Positions 35,352-45,521 of a stretch of DNA of 64,000 bases are shown here, one piece after another. Location: the NCBI RefSeq assembly GCF_003182255.1, contig NZ_QGTQ01000002.1, positions 62,001 to 126,000 of the forward strand, read 5' to 3'. The stretch's first letter is position 1; each line of letters begins with the position of its first letter. The translations under genes were made by a program, and so were the position numbers. The notes beneath the pieces are model-generated. The model searched no databases, was not told the DNA's origin, and worked only from the letters and a program-made list of their open reading frames with translations. This DNA comes from Paenibacillus cellulosilyticus. GTDB taxonomy: Bacteria; Bacillota; Bacilli; Paenibacillales; Paenibacillaceae.

Positions 35352-35636
35352 CTACACAACCGCCTGCCACAAGCCTCCGCCCGGAAGCGGGCAGCCGCGC
35401 TGCTTCAGCTTGGCGACCACGGGGATGATACAGCCGCAAGCTTGACAGGTGACGCCGCTCACCAGCTTCGGACAAGCGGCGCATGCCGCGATCCGCTGCT
35501 CATAGATCTCATCCGAGACGACCAGCTCCGGCGACGAGAACATCGGACTCGCCAACAGCCGCTGAATTTGAGCATCGGTCACCTTGTACTCCTCGCGGCA
35601 GCCCTTGCAGCCTGCGTCTCCCGTCGTTCGGTTCAT
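35352..35636 (-). CDS. Small cysteine-rich protein, likely zinc-binding
   Basis: A 94-residue cytoplasmic protein with Cys pairs CKGC (about 10-13), CAAC (about 52-55) and CQACGC (about 64-69), plus CPLPGGGLW near the end, so it probably binds zinc or iron. Similar small proteins in Paenibacillus are annotated only as domains of unknown function. Its ATG lies 9 nt after the GH51 stop without a good ribosome site, so it may be translationally coupled to GH51. Role unknown. Confidence 0.75.
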   Translation of the reverse strand: MNRTTGDAGCKGCREEYKVTDAQIQRLLASPMFSSPELVVSDEIYEQRIAACAACPKLVSGVTCQACGCIIPVVAKLKQRGCPLPGGGLWQAVV

Positions 35637-35645
35637 CGCGGCCCG

Positions 35646-37133
35646 TTACGCAAGCGCGAGCGTCGTGACCGACATTGCCGGAAGCGAGACCGTCAGCACG
35701 CCGTCCTTAATCGAGAACTCCGTGAAGGCTATAGGCTTCACGTTGTCTGGCTTCGCAAACGTATTGTGCGCATCAATCTTGTCCGCTGTAATCGTCGTGC
35801 CCGTTACCGAAAGCGATTCGCTCGCCAGACCGCGAAGATCGATCGATACTTCGGCGGATGCCAGGTGGTTCAGATGGCACAGACTGATATGGATCTTGCC
35901 CGCGCCGTCCTTCGACGCCGTCGACGTGACAGCCGGAATCTCGCCTTGGCCTTCGAAGCTGTAGGCGCCGCCGTCCAGCGTCAGATCAATCCGCTCCGCA
36001 TCTTGGTGCACCTTGTACATGTCGAACACATGATACGTCGGCGTCAGAATCATTTGGTCACCCTCGGTCAGAATGACCGCCTGCAGCACGTTGATCGTCT
36101 GTGCGATGTTCGCCATTCGGACCCGTTCGTTATGCTTGTGGAAAATATTGAAATTAATGCCCGCCACGAGCGCATCGCGCAGCGTATTCTGCTGGTAGAG
36201 GAAGCCCGGCACCGTGCCCGGCTCGACATCGTACCACGTTCCCCACTCGTCGACGATAAGACCAATCCGTTTGGACGGGTCAAATTGGTCCATAATGGCG
36301 CTGTGGCGCGTGATGAGCTCGTCCATGAACAGCGTTTTGCGCAGCGTCTCGAACCATTCCGCCTCGGTGAAGCCGGTCGCAGCTCCTTTGTTCTCCCATA
36401 AGCCCGGCACCGTATAGTAGTGAACCGTAATGGAATCCATGAAGCGATGCGCCTCGCGCATGAGCACTTCCATCCAGTTGTAATCGTCCCCATTAGGACC
36501 GCAAGCGATCCGGTGGATCTGGTTGCCGTCATAGTTCCGTACGTAGGTCTGGTATTGGCGATACAGATCCGCGTAATACTCCGGACGCATATTGCCGCCG
36601 CAGCCCCAGTTCTCGTTGCCGACGCCGAAGTATTTCACCTTCCATGCCTCAGCATGACCGTTCGCCGTACGAAGCGCCGACATCGGCGATTCGCCTTGGA
36701 ACGTCAGGTACTCGACCCACTCGGACATTTCTTGAACCGTACCGCTGCCCACGTTGCCATTGATATATGGCTCGCATTCCAGTTGACGGCACAGCTCCAT
36801 GAATTCATGCGTGCCAAAATGGTTGTTCTCGACCACGCCGCCCCAGTGCGTGTTGATCATCCGTTTGCGCGACTCGCGCGGGCCGATGCCGTCCATCCAG
36901 TGATACTCGTCGGCGAAGCAGCCGCCCGGCCAGCGAAGAACCGGAATCTTGATCTGCCTCAGTGCGTTCACGACATCGTTCCGGATACCGTTCGTGTTCG
37001 GAATCGCGGAATCTTCTCCTACCCAAATGCCTTCGTAAATGCATCTGCCGAGATGCTCGGAGAAATGGCCGTAAATATTGCGATCAATCGTTCCTCTGCC
37101 GATGTCGGCATTCAATATACCTTTCAGCGTCAT
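35646..37133 (-). CDS. GH51 alpha-L-arabinofuranosidase
   Basis: A 495-residue intracellular enzyme of normal family length and without a signal peptide. The acid/base Glu lies in [11 protein letters not shown] and the nucleophile Glu in [23 protein letters not shown] and NTHWGG are further GH51 blocks. It removes arabinofuranose from arabino-oligosaccharides or arabinoxylo-oligosaccharides. It follows the GH10 gene by 39 nt, so the pair handles imported arabinoxylan fragments. ATG 37133 follows a GGAAG site. Confidence 0.95.
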   Translation of the reverse strand: MTLKGILNADIGRGTIDRNIYGHFSEHLGRCIYEGIWVGEDSAIPNTNGIRNDVVNALRQIKIPVLRWPGGCFADEYHWMDGIGPRESRKRMINTHWGGVVENNHFGTHEFMELCRQLECEPYINGNVGSGTVQEMSEWVEYLTFQGESPMSALRTANGHAEAWKVKYFGVGNENWGCGGNMRPEYYADLYRQYQTYVRNYDGNQIHRIACGPNGDDYNWMEVLMREAHRFMDSITVHYYTVPGLWENKGAATGFTEAEWFETLRKTLFMDELITRHSAIMDQFDPSKRIGLIVDEWGTWYDVEPGTVPGFLYQQNTLRDALVAGINFNIFHKHNERVRMANIAQTINVLQAVILTEGDQMILTPTYHVFDMYKVHQDAERIDLTLDGGAYSFEGQGEIPAVTSTASKDGAGKIHISLCHLNHLASAEVSIDLRGLASESLSVTGTTITADKIDAHNTFAKPDNVKPIAFTEFSIKDGVLTVSLPAMSVTTLALA

Positions 37134-37172
37134 GCTGTATACACTTCCTCTACTTAATTCGTATACGATCGA

Positions 37173-38168
37173 TTAAGAACGCGCAACCTCCAGCACATTC
37201 CAATACGATTGCTTCGGCTGATGAGCCGTGTCGAACAGGAATGGCCAGTTCTTGCGGTCTCTGACCGGGAATCCATCGAGCCACGTATAATCATCGGCCG
37301 CTCCCCAGAACGTAACGGACGCTATATGCTCGCTATAATCTTTGAACACTTGGAAAAATTGCTTGTAGCGCTCAGCCTGCAGAGCCAGCATCTCTTCCGT
37401 TGGCGCAACTACGTCGGTACGGCGGTCATCGTGTCGGAAGACCGAGACGTCAAGCTCCGTAATATGCAGCTTTACGCCGAGACTTGCATATCGCTCGATC
37501 GCCTCGCGGATCTCATCGATATTCGGATGGTACAAGCTCCAGTGCGCCTGCAGACCGATGCCATGAATCGGCACGCCTTGATCGAGCAGCGACTTCACGA
37601 GCGTATAGATCTTTTCCCGCTTCGACGGGTCCGACTCATTGTAATCGTTATAGAACAACAGCGCGTTCGGATCGGCCGCGTGCGCATACTCGAACGCTTT
37701 CGCAATGAAATCCTCGCCAATGATATCGAGCCACTTGGACGGACGGAGCAGCTCCTCACCGCTGTCGGATACCGCTTCATTAACGACATCCCATGCGTAG
37801 ATCTCGCCTTTATATCGCGATACAACCGTTTCGATGTGAGCTTTCAGACGGGCGAGCAGCGTATCGCGGTCCACCGTGCTTCCGTCCTCATTCGTGAACA
37901 TCCATGGCGACGTTTGATTGTGCCATACGAGCGTATGACCTCTGACGCCCATACCGTTCGACTTCGCGAACGCCATCAATTGATCGGCAGCATCGAACGT
38001 ATACTCATGCTCAGATGGATGCACACGCTCGAACTTCATCTCGTTCTCCGCCGTAACGCTATTGAAGTGATAGGCTAGCAGCTCGCGCTGCAGCTTGATG
38101 GTCCGCGGATTGACAGCCGCTCCGATTAAGAAGTGTTGCTGGAATGCCTCATGCAGCTTCGTATTCAT
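37173..38168 (-). CDS. Intracellular GH10 endo-1,4-beta-xylanase
   Basis: A 331-residue GH10 enzyme without signal peptide. Acid/base Glu in AWDVVNEAVSD, nucleophile Glu in LHITELDVSVF; HTLVWHNQTSPWMF and VTFWGAADDYTWLDGFP are further family blocks. Such short cytoplasmic GH10 enzymes trim imported xylo-oligosaccharides and are common in Paenibacillus and Geobacillus xylan loci. ATG 38168 with GGGAGG 7 nt upstream. It heads the GH10-GH51-small protein operon. The 258-nt gap upstream has no gene. Confidence 0.96.
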   Translation of the reverse strand: MNTKLHEAFQQHFLIGAAVNPRTIKLQRELLAYHFNSVTAENEMKFERVHPSEHEYTFDAADQLMAFAKSNGMGVRGHTLVWHNQTSPWMFTNEDGSTVDRDTLLARLKAHIETVVSRYKGEIYAWDVVNEAVSDSGEELLRPSKWLDIIGEDFIAKAFEYAHAADPNALLFYNDYNESDPSKREKIYTLVKSLLDQGVPIHGIGLQAHWSLYHPNIDEIREAIERYASLGVKLHITELDVSVFRHDDRRTDVVAPTEEMLALQAERYKQFFQVFKDYSEHIASVTFWGAADDYTWLDGFPVRDRKNWPFLFDTAHQPKQSYWNVLEVARS

Positions 38169-38426
38169 CGTTATGCCTCCCTAGAGTTCTTGAACATGAA
38201 TGACCTGCAAATCGTCTAGCTAACAGTCTAACGCCGCTAAAGACCCGCAACAACCCGACGAATCATGGTTTGATCCCCTACGATTTATAGATGAATGGGA
38301 GGGTTGACGACGACGCGAATTCAAACCGCCACAGCGATTGGTCATTTTTCTAAATAATAGCGATGTCATTTCATCTTTTTTGCAAGCAATCGCAGATCAA
38401 CCTCTGCTCCGCAGGCTCATTCCTGC

Positions 38427-38815
38427 TCAACTCTCTATTGGAATCTCATGATAAAGCTCTATCAGCGTACCGGCCGGATCGCGGAAGTTCGCGCAGCGAA
38501 TGCCGTAAGGCGTTGAAGTAGGAGTTAGCAGAAACTTCACCTTCGACTGCAATCGCTCATAGGATTGATCCACATCAGCGACTCGAAAGACGAGAACAAC
38601 CCTATCGTTGAACGGATCTCCCTCCGAGTAAGCGCTTCCGATTGACTTCGCCATGTCCTGCCGATCATAGAGTGCCAGCGTTGTGCTGCCCGCCTTGAAG
38701 TGGCATACGTATCATTTTCCGTACCCCAAATCGCCTCGAACCCCATCACATCGCGGTAAAAAATGAAGCAATCTCTAAAACAATCCACCAGCAAACGTGT
38801 ATGCGTCAATTCCAT
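38427..38815 (-). pseudogene. Frameshifted VOC/glyoxalase-family gene
   Basis: Two overlapping frames together encode one VOC domain. The first (ATG 38815, with a strong AAGGAGG site) gives MELTHTRLLVDCFRDCFIFYRDVMGFEAIWG and NDTYAT. The second continues with FKAGSTTLALYDRQDMA, DRVVLVFRVADVDQSYERL and the C-terminal FRDPAGTLIELYHE. A one-base deletion close to 38700 separates them. The whole would be about 129 residues, the usual size. It is either a recent pseudogene or a sequencing error. It stands alone. Confidence 0.8.
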
Positions 38816-39025
38816 ATCGAATCCTCCTTGGCCACTGCCCTAATCTTCTCCACAAAATTCCACATAAGTATATCGAATCCTTCTATCCTGCATCACCCGC
38901 CAAAATACAGCTTTATTCCCTGGGAAATGATATCATCTGCGATTATTTGCAAAGGGCCGAATAACCGAAGAAGCAGAGTGGTATGAGAATCACAGGCTGT
39001 TTATCCTTTATTGAAATAACAGAAA

Positions 39026-39048
39026 GCAGGGAACGAGCTGTTCCCTGC
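39026..39048 (-). terminator. Terminator of the GH95 gene
   Basis: A perfect 9-bp stem (GCAGGGAAC with GTTCCCTGC) and 5-nt loop 31 nt past the stop, followed on the minus strand by TTTCTGTTATTTC. Confidence 0.75.
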
Positions 39049-39078
39049 CCTGCTTGAAATACAAATCTAACCAGCGCG

Positions 39079-41349
39079 TCAGTCGGTTTCGCTCAACGAA
39101 TAGCTCTGACCGGCCTTCACTTGTAACGTCCGGATATCTGCACCGACACCACGTACTCGACAGATTCCGTCGTGTGCCGCTCTGATGCTGGCAGACTTCA
39201 TCCTGCCATCCTCCCACGCCATATCAACAGTGTATCCGCCGCGGGCTCGCAGGCCGCGAACATGTCCGGAAGGCCAAGCTGCAGGCAATGCCGGCAGCAG
39301 ATGAACGATTCCGCCATGACTTTGAAGCAGCGCTTCCGCAATACCAGCGGTGCCGCCGAAGTTACCGTCGATTTGGAATGGAGGATGATTATCGAACAGG
39401 TTAGGCAAGGTCGAGTGAGCCAGCAAGGCCAGCACATTCTCATGAACTTTGCCACCATCCTGCAGACGGGCCCAGAAATTGATGATCCAAGCTCGGCTCC
39501 AGCCGGTATGCCCTCCTCCATTTGCAAGCCTGCGCTCCAACGTTACTCTCGCGGCTGCGGCGAGCTCTGGCGTTTCTTCCACGTTAAACTGTTCGCCAGG
39601 ATATAAGCCGAATAGGTGGGAGATATGCCGATGGCCGGGCTCGATCTCTTCATAATCCTCCATCCATTCTTGAATCTGTCCATATCGGCCGATGGCCGGC
39701 TGCGGAATTCGATTCAATGCTCCCTTCAGCTCTGACTGGAATTGCGAATCCGTCCCCAATAAATCCGCACTCTCGATGCAAGCCGAGAATAGAGCATGAA
39801 TAATCTGAAAGTCCATAGAGGCTCCTACGCACAATACGCCGGACTCTCCGTTAGGAAGCCTATACGTGTTCTCCGGCGACACCGAAGGACATGTCACGAG
39901 CTGTCCATTCGGCGCTTCAATCAAATAATCCAACAGGAAGATGGCAGCGTCTCGCATGGTCGGATAGGCCTTCTCGAGAAACCCTTTATCGCCGCTGTAA
40001 GCATAATGCTCCCACAAGTGCAGACACAGCCACGCAGCGCCCATCGGCCAGAACGAAGCCGGCATATAGATATCCTGCGGAGCCGTATCCGCCCAAACAT
40101 CGGTGTTGTGATGGGCTGTGAATCCCCGGCAGCCATACATGACCTGGGCCGTAACGCGTCCTGGCTCTCGCATGCGTTCAATAAGTTCGAACAACGGGAG
40201 ATGGCATTCGGCCAGATTACAATTCTCAGCCAGCCAATAATTCATCTCGGCGTTGATATTGATTGTATATTTGCTATCCCATGGCGGAAGGAAGCTGTCG
40301 TTCCATATGCCTTGAAGGTTCGCGGGCAGCGAGCCCGGTCTGCTGCAAGCGATAAGCAGATAGCGGCCATAATGGAAGTAAAGCGACACCAGGCCAGGGT
40401 CATCTTCTCCCTGCTGTACACGCTTCAGCCGTTCATCCGCAGGCAGCTCGTCCACCATGCTCGGCGAACCGTTTGATAGAATCAGCTCCACTCTATCGAA
40501 CAGAGAGCGGTAATCCGCCACGTGTCGTTCCAGCAGCTCTGCATAGCTTCTCTGCGCAGCCGCATCCAACTGCCGCTTGCACAGTGCTTCGGGATCGTCA
40601 GAGCGGAACGTCGTTCCTCCCGCAATCAATAGCGTCACCTGATCAGCCTTATCCACGATCAGCTGCTCTCCGATCGTCCTACTGCTTCCGCCCTCTGCAG
40701 ATGCTTTCAATACGCCGCGGAATTGACCGCCGCCTTCGCCTCCGCTGACGCCGCGCATGACCAGGCCATCCTGTCCCCAAGCTTCAATACGCTCCACGTA
40801 GCGATAATTCCCTCTATTGAAGCGCGCTTTGCAAGAAAGGCTGCCCGGCCGGTCAGCGGATAGACGAACAACTAGCACCTGATCCGGATAGCTGGAGAAA
40901 TACTCGCGCGTGTAACGAATCTCATTGCAAACATAACTTACGGTGACGACTCCGCGATGAAGGTCCAGCTCACGTCTGTACTGCTGAACCTCTGCATCGT
41001 GGCCGCTGAAATAAAGATCCAAATCGCCGAGCGGCAAATAGTGACGCTGTGCTTCCGGCAATCCTTGCAAGGCCATTGCCGTCAGCTCCTGCGCCTCCGC
41101 TAACCTTCCTCCCATTAGTAATTCTCGAATTCTCGGAAGATTAGGCAAAGCATCCGGGTTATTCCGATCCCGTGGCCCCCCGTACCAAACGGAATCTTCA
41201 TTCAGCTGAATTTTCTCGTGTCCGATTCTACCAAATACCATGCCGCCTAGACGCCCGTTGCCAATCGGAAGCGCCTCATTCCAATTCGCTGCATGCTGCT
41301 TATACCAGAGCTTCTTGCTTGGTTTATTGTCTACGGAAGCATGAGCCAT
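39079..41349 (-). CDS. GH95 alpha-L-fucosidase
   Basis: A 756-residue intracellular enzyme of normal GH95 length. Family blocks: [18 protein letters not shown] near the N-terminus, [27 protein letters not shown], the catalytic-acid region [10 protein letters not shown] and the late [16 protein letters not shown]95 enzymes remove alpha-1,2-linked fucose with inversion, and some members act on L-galactose of xyloglucan. A fucosidase suits xyloglucan or mucilage side-chain use. Start: ATG 41349 has GGAG 11 nt upstream; a GTG three codons earlier is too close to it. It lies downstream of an LplABC-type importer but behind a terminator, so it has its own promoter in 41350-41590, where I see no strong match. 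Confidence 0.93.
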   Translation of the reverse strand: MAHASVDNKPSKKLWYKQHAANWNEALPIGNGRLGGMVFGRIGHEKIQLNEDSVWYGGPRDRNNPDALPNLPRIRELLMGGRLAEAQELTAMALQGLPEAQRHYLPLGDLDLYFSGHDAEVQQYRRELDLHRGVVTVSYVCNEIRYTREYFSSYPDQVLVVRLSADRPGSLSCKARFNRGNYRYVERIEAWGQDGLVMRGVSGGEGGGQFRGVLKASAEGGSSRTIGEQLIVDKADQVTLLIAGGTTFRSDDPEALCKRQLDAAAQRSYAELLERHVADYRSLFDRVELILSNGSPSMVDELPADERLKRVQQGEDDPGLVSLYFHYGRYLLIACSRPGSLPANLQGIWNDSFLPPWDSKYTININAEMNYWLAENCNLAECHLPLFELIERMREPGRVTAQVMYGCRGFTAHHNTDVWADTAPQDIYMPASFWPMGAAWLCLHLWEHYAYSGDKGFLEKAYPTMRDAAIFLLDYLIEAPNGQLVTCPSVSPENTYRLPNGESGVLCVGASMDFQIIHALFSACIESADLLGTDSQFQSELKGALNRIPQPAIGRYGQIQEWMEDYEEIEPGHRHISHLFGLYPGEQFNVEETPELAAAARVTLERRLANGGGHTGWSRAWIINFWARLQDGGKVHENVLALLAHSTLPNLFDNHPPFQIDGNFGGTAGIAEALLQSHGGIVHLLPALPAAWPSGHVRGLRARGGYTVDMAWEDGRMKSASIRAAHDGICRVRGVGADIRTLQVKAGQSYSLSETD

Positions 41350-41586
41350 TCCCTTCACATCTCCAATCTCGTAAGGTAAGCGCGCTAGATTTCATTGTCC
41401 CCAGATAGAGCTGCCGATCATAGTCTTCGACGTCAAACCTACTTGTTGCAAACGTTCTAAATATGCTTCTCTCAAATTGTAAGAGTTACACAAGGAGAAA
41501 ACCACCTTGTAAGTTGTAGTTATCTAGTAGAATCGGCATTCGTAATGAATAGACGATTCTCTACATCGCCGTGATCGGAGCCTAAG
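41350..41586. other. Gap upstream of the GH95 gene
   Basis: No gene. Two CTTACAA words on the minus strand 30 bp apart (in 41480-41520), and GTTGCAAACGTTC near 41455 that matches the cre consensus only 11 of 14. Nothing here is firm. Confidence 0.3.
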
Positions 41587-41628
41587 AAAAAAAAAGCAAG
41601 AAGGGGCTGTCTAAAGCCTCCAACTTGC
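41587..41628 (-). terminator. Terminator of the LplABC-type importer operon
   Basis: Arms GCAAG...CTTGC (41596-41600 with 41624-41628) extend inward with mismatches; nine T follow on the minus strand. It lies 37 nt past the last permease gene. Confidence 0.85.
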
Positions 41629-41664
41629 CTGCTTGGGCATTTCGTTAATGCCTATCTACGATCT

Positions 41665-42567
41665 CTACTCCTTCACGCTGCCGAGCTGCATGCCATGCAC
41701 GAAATACTTCTGCAGGAACGGATACACGATGAGGATCGGCACGGATGCAACGATCGTAATAGCCGCTCGAATCGACATCGGGGTGACCATGTTGTGAACA
41801 GCGCCCGGATTGCTGCTATTTGCCACGGACGGGTTGCTGTTCGAGAGCGATGCAGAAGACAGCAGCTTCATAAGCTCATACTGCAGCGTGCTCAAGCTTT
41901 GCTTGGAGGACGCGTAGATGAACGTATCGAACCAAGAATTCCACTGCCCGACGGCGACGAACAGCGCCACGGTAGCGAGAACCGGCTGACAGAGCGGCAG
42001 AATAATCGAGAAGAATGTCCGGAAATCTCCCGCCCCGTCCACTCTGGCCGATTCGATCAGCCCTTCCGGCAGCGTCTGCATATAGGTTCGAATGACAATC
42101 ATATTGAATGCGCTGATCAACCCAGGAATGACATAAACCCAGAAGCTGTTCAGAAGATGCAGATCCTTCATCAGGAAATAGCTTGGGATCAGTCCCGCAT
42201 TGAAATACATCGTCAACACGATGAGGAGCGTAACCGGCTTGCGGAATACATACTCCCTGCGGCTGACCGCATAAGACAGCATGGAAGTCAGAAATAAACT
42301 GAGCACGGTAGCGATAACCGTTCTAGCCACCGATACCCAGAAGGCGTGATAGAGCGTTCCGCCCGCGAATACCGCCTTGTAATTCTGATCCGTCCATATG
42401 CGAGGCCATAGATAGATGCCTCCGCGGACCGTATCGTTGCCGGCGTTAAACGATACGGCCAGCGTATTCAGAAAAGGATAAAGCGTAACGACCGCAAGCG
42501 CGATCATGATGACGGCGTTGAACGTGTTGAAGACAACCGGTTCCAGCCGAAGCGTTCTCGTTCTCAT
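41665..42567 (-). CDS. Sugar ABC importer permease, LplC/YtcP type
   Basis: A 300-residue permease of the carbohydrate-uptake CUT1 group with about six helices. The EAA loop is EGLIESARVDGAGDFRTFFSIILPLCQPVLAT. It ends FVHGMQLGSVKE, typical of LplC-like proteins. It follows the LplB-type gene by 13 nt and completes the importer. It lacks its own ATPase gene, as is usual for CUT1 systems in Paenibacillus, which share an MsmX-type ATPase. Confidence 0.93.
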   Translation of the reverse strand: MRTRTLRLEPVVFNTFNAVIMIALAVVTLYPFLNTLAVSFNAGNDTVRGGIYLWPRIWTDQNYKAVFAGGTLYHAFWVSVARTVIATVLSLFLTSMLSYAVSRREYVFRKPVTLLIVLTMYFNAGLIPSYFLMKDLHLLNSFWVYVIPGLISAFNMIVIRTYMQTLPEGLIESARVDGAGDFRTFFSIILPLCQPVLATVALFVAVGQWNSWFDTFIYASSKQSLSTLQYELMKLLSSASLSNSNPSVANSSNPGAVHNMVTPMSIRAAITIVASVPILIVYPFLQKYFVHGMQLGSVKE

Positions 42568-42580
42568 CGGTTTGTCCCCC

Positions 42581-43552
42581 TCAAATCAATCGATCTTCGC
42601 CAAAGCGTTTGGCTATCGTGTTGGCTGCGAAGATCAGCGTAATGCTGACAACTGTCTTAAAGATGCCGGCGGCGGTTGCAAGCGAATAGTTGCCGATCTG
42701 CAAGCCGTATTTCAGTACGAAAATGTCAATCGTCTGCGACCAGTCAACGACGACGCCGTTGCCGAGCAGGTACTGCACTTCAAAGCCAGCGTCCATAATC
42801 CAACCGAGGTTCATGATCAGCAAAATAATGACGATCGACCGGATTCCCGGCAAGGTGATGTGAAGCATTTTCTTATATCGGTTCGCCCCGTCGATCTCCG
42901 CCGCTTCGTAAAGCGATGGGTCGATGGACGTGATAGCCGCTAAGTAAATAATCGCATTCCAACCCACTTCCTTCCATACGTGGGATGCGCCTACGATTCC
43001 CCAGAAGTAGTGCGGTTTGCTGAGCCACATGATCGGTTCGTGAATGAACCCCAGCTTCATGAGCACCACGTTAATGATGCCGCCGTCTACGGACAGCGCG
43101 TTCGCAACGATGCCTGTTACGATAATCCACGACAGAAAGTGCGGAAGGTAAGAGATGGTCTGTATCGAACGTTTGTACAGCTTATTCTTGATTTCATTGA
43201 GCAGGATGGCAAATACGATCGCCGTGACAAAGCCGGACACCATATTGATGAGGCTCATTCCGATCGTGTTGCGCAGTACCAACAGAAACGTATCGTCTTT
43301 GAATAGGAATTTGAAATGTTTGAAGCCAACCCATTCCTGCTGGGAGAAAGGTGTCCCAGGCCGCCATTTCTGAAACGCCATCGTCCAGCCCCAAATGGGG
43401 TAGTAAGCAAACAATAATACATATAACAGTATGGGCAGCGACATCAGCATCAGCTGCTTCTGGCCGCGCATCCGCTTGAATAGGGACGATTTTGGTGCGG
43501 CAGTCATCGCAGCAGCCGTCTTGGATGTTATGGCTTTCGGGGCGCTCGCCAT
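42581..43552 (-). CDS. Sugar ABC importer permease, LplB type
   Basis: A 323-residue CUT1 permease. ATG 43552 (MASAPKA) was chosen for its AGGAGG; the frame is open 10 codons upstream. Features: LMSLPILLYVLLFAYYPIWGW (first helix), FQKWRPGTPFSQQEWVG loop typical of LplB, and the EAA loop SLYEAAEIDGANRYKKMLHITLPGI. It lies 101 nt after the binding-protein gene. Partner is the LplC-type permease. Confidence 0.93.
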   Translation of the reverse strand: MASAPKAITSKTAAAMTAAPKSSLFKRMRGQKQLMLMSLPILLYVLLFAYYPIWGWTMAFQKWRPGTPFSQQEWVGFKHFKFLFKDDTFLLVLRNTIGMSLINMVSGFVTAIVFAILLNEIKNKLYKRSIQTISYLPHFLSWIIVTGIVANALSVDGGIINVVLMKLGFIHEPIMWLSKPHYFWGIVGASHVWKEVGWNAIIYLAAITSIDPSLYEAAEIDGANRYKKMLHITLPGIRSIVIILLIMNLGWIMDAGFEVQYLLGNGVVVDWSQTIDIFVLKYGLQIGNYSLATAAGIFKTVVSITLIFAANTIAKRFGEDRLI

Positions 43553-43653
43553 CGTTCTCTCCTCCTGTCTCTTTTCCGGCAAGGACAGAAAACATCAGTT
43601 ACGGAAAGCATCGGCGGTTTGCCAATGCTTTCCGCAACCTATCGTTTCCTTCG

Positions 43654-45381
43654 TTATTTGGTGGTCCAGTTCTGGATCCGCCATTGAATTTGCTCATTAA
43701 TCCGGTCTTCGTACGCTTTCACGTTGATCTTGCTGTAAGCATTGACGTACTCATCCCAGACGGAGTCAAATTTGTCCGAGCTGGACATGATCGCCTTCGG
43801 CAAATACTTCAGCGTAGCGTCCGTCATTTGCTTGTTAGCTACCGACGCATCGGAGCCGTCGACCAAGTCGATCTGCCATGCCGGATAATAAACCGGGTTC
43901 TCCGGAGCCGGGGTGAAGAATTCCGTCCAAGTCTTATGCTTGTAAGCGTCGAGAATCTCTCTATCTTCAGGCTTAAGATTAGCGTAGAACTCCTCCGGCT
44001 GGCTGCCCGCATCCGTCGCATTGCCGTCGCTGTACGTGCCCTCCATCTTCGGTAAGTAACCCAAGAGCGCCTCGGCTTTGTTGGCAAGCTTCCAGGTCGT
44101 ATCTTCCTGCTGCTTGCGCTGTTCCGGCGTGCGGGAGAACTTGCCGCTGGCATCCTTCTGGTAGTCGACGCCTTCTTCGCCCCATTGCAGCGTCTTCTGC
44201 CAGTCTTCGGTCATGATGTCGTTGAGGAACTTGATGATACGCTCTGGATCCTTCGCGTCTTTGCTGATGCCGAAGCCGTTGTTCAAGTTGATGACGCCGC
44301 GATCGTAGTAGTGGTCCGTGACGCCGTCGTATGTCAGCGGGAAGGCTACGTACGTATCAGCGATCTTGTTCTGAGTGACCAGCTCATTCTCGCCCTGCTG
44401 GAAGTTCCAGTGCTGGTCGAACATGCCGAGTACGCGGCCCGTAGCGATCTTCGCCAAGTATTGGTCATAGTTCTGTACGAAGGCTTCTTTGTCCATCAAG
44501 CCTTGGTTATAGATATCGTTGAGCTTCTTATAATAAGTCTTGGACATGTCCGCAGTCGCGAATACGGTAGCGACTCCGTTATCCACCACGACGCCGCCGT
44601 CGTTCGCGTGACCGCTCAGGTGCTCCGGCGCGTTGGTCAGCGGGAACGTGCGCCAATCATACGCGAGAGTCGTGAAGCCGATCGTTGGCTGGCCATCTTC
44701 CGTCGTGGGATGCTTCGCCTCATAGTCGCTGATAAGCTTGAAGTATTCGTCCAGCGTCTTCGGCGTCGGAAAGCCCGCTTCCTTGAGTACTTTCTTCTGA
44801 ATCCAGAAGGCTGGGCCTTGATAAACGTTGCTATGCGTCTCTCCGGTGTAGGCGCCATAGTTCGGAAGCCAATAAATATGGCCGTCGCTGGAATCCTTCA
44901 TCCGGTTCCAGTACGCCGCATAATGCTCTTTCAAGTTCGGCGCGTACTTCTCGATCAGATCTTCCAGCGGAATGACCGCTTTCGCCGTTACAAGCTTCGG
45001 ATCGGCAGTGATGAGGTCCGGATATTCCCCGCCCGCGATCATAACGCCCAGCTTCTGCTGCAGGTCGCCGACCAGGAATTCCATATTCAGCGTCACGCCA
45101 AGCTCGTCCTTAATCTTCTTGTAAATCCGGTTATCTGCCGCCGGCGCCTGATTCGGCGAACCGATGAACGCCGAAATCGTAATCGGTTTCAAATCATCCG
45201 TTGCGGGTGCGGTTGACGTATCGCTGTTGTTTGAAGAGCTAGATGCCTCATTCGTCGCAGGTTCCTTGCTGTCGGAAGAATTGTTATCGCTGCTGCCGCC
45301 GCTGCAGCCAGCGAGCGCGAGACTAAGCGCAAGCCCGAGCGACAACGAACCCCACAGTTTCTTTCTGGTGACAACCCCCAT
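43654..45381 (-). CDS. Sugar-binding lipoprotein of the LplA type
   Basis: A 575-residue extracellular solute-binding protein. Signal peptide with lipobox LALAGC (Cys about 26), an acidic Ser/Asn/Thr spacer to about 58, then the long LplA-like fold (KIKDELGVTLNMEFLVGD, PLEDLIEKYAPNLKEHYAAYW, AEALLGYLPKMEGTYSDGN) ending near NEQIQWRIQNWTTK. These large binding proteins take complex oligosaccharides. ATG 45381 after AGGAGG. A two-component regulator gene lies directly upstream and a cre site in between, so the importer should be induced by the YesMN system and repressed by glucose. Confidence 0.93.
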   Translation of the reverse strand: MGVVTRKKLWGSLSLGLALSLALAGCSGGSSDNNSSDSKEPATNEASSSSNNSDTSTAPATDDLKPITISAFIGSPNQAPAADNRIYKKIKDELGVTLNMEFLVGDLQQKLGVMIAGGEYPDLITADPKLVTAKAVIPLEDLIEKYAPNLKEHYAAYWNRMKDSSDGHIYWLPNYGAYTGETHSNVYQGPAFWIQKKVLKEAGFPTPKTLDEYFKLISDYEAKHPTTEDGQPTIGFTTLAYDWRTFPLTNAPEHLSGHANDGGVVVDNGVATVFATADMSKTYYKKLNDIYNQGLMDKEAFVQNYDQYLAKIATGRVLGMFDQHWNFQQGENELVTQNKIADTYVAFPLTYDGVTDHYYDRGVINLNNGFGISKDAKDPERIIKFLNDIMTEDWQKTLQWGEEGVDYQKDASGKFSRTPEQRKQQEDTTWKLANKAEALLGYLPKMEGTYSDGNATDAGSQPEEFYANLKPEDREILDAYKHKTWTEFFTPAPENPVYYPAWQIDLVDGSDASVANKQMTDATLKYLPKAIMSSSDKFDSVWDEYVNAYSKINVKAYEDRINEQIQWRIQNWTTK

Positions 45382-45435
45382 GTATTACTCCTCCTCATGA
45401 ATACATTTCGCATTTCTGTTTCCATTATGAGACAA

Positions 45436-45449
45436 TGTATGCGCTTGCA
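45436..45449. promoter_or_regulatory. Candidate CcpA cre site before the LplABC-type operon
   Basis: TGTATGCGCTTGCA matches 13 of 14 positions of TGWAARCGYTWNCW. It lies 55 nt upstream of the binding-protein start, around TTGCAA and CATAAT words that may be promoter boxes on the minus strand (15-nt spacer, so weak). Confidence 0.65.
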
Positions 45450-45521
45450 ACATAATCAGATTTAAGTTCTATCCCCCATCGTTTATGGGGTTTACGACCA
45501 ATAGGCATCCATGTCGAGCGT

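Noticed and set aside
44185-45216. 343-codon plus-strand frame opposite the LplA-type gene
   Set aside because: Antisense to a clear binding protein; long frames like this are common in GC-rich coding DNA.
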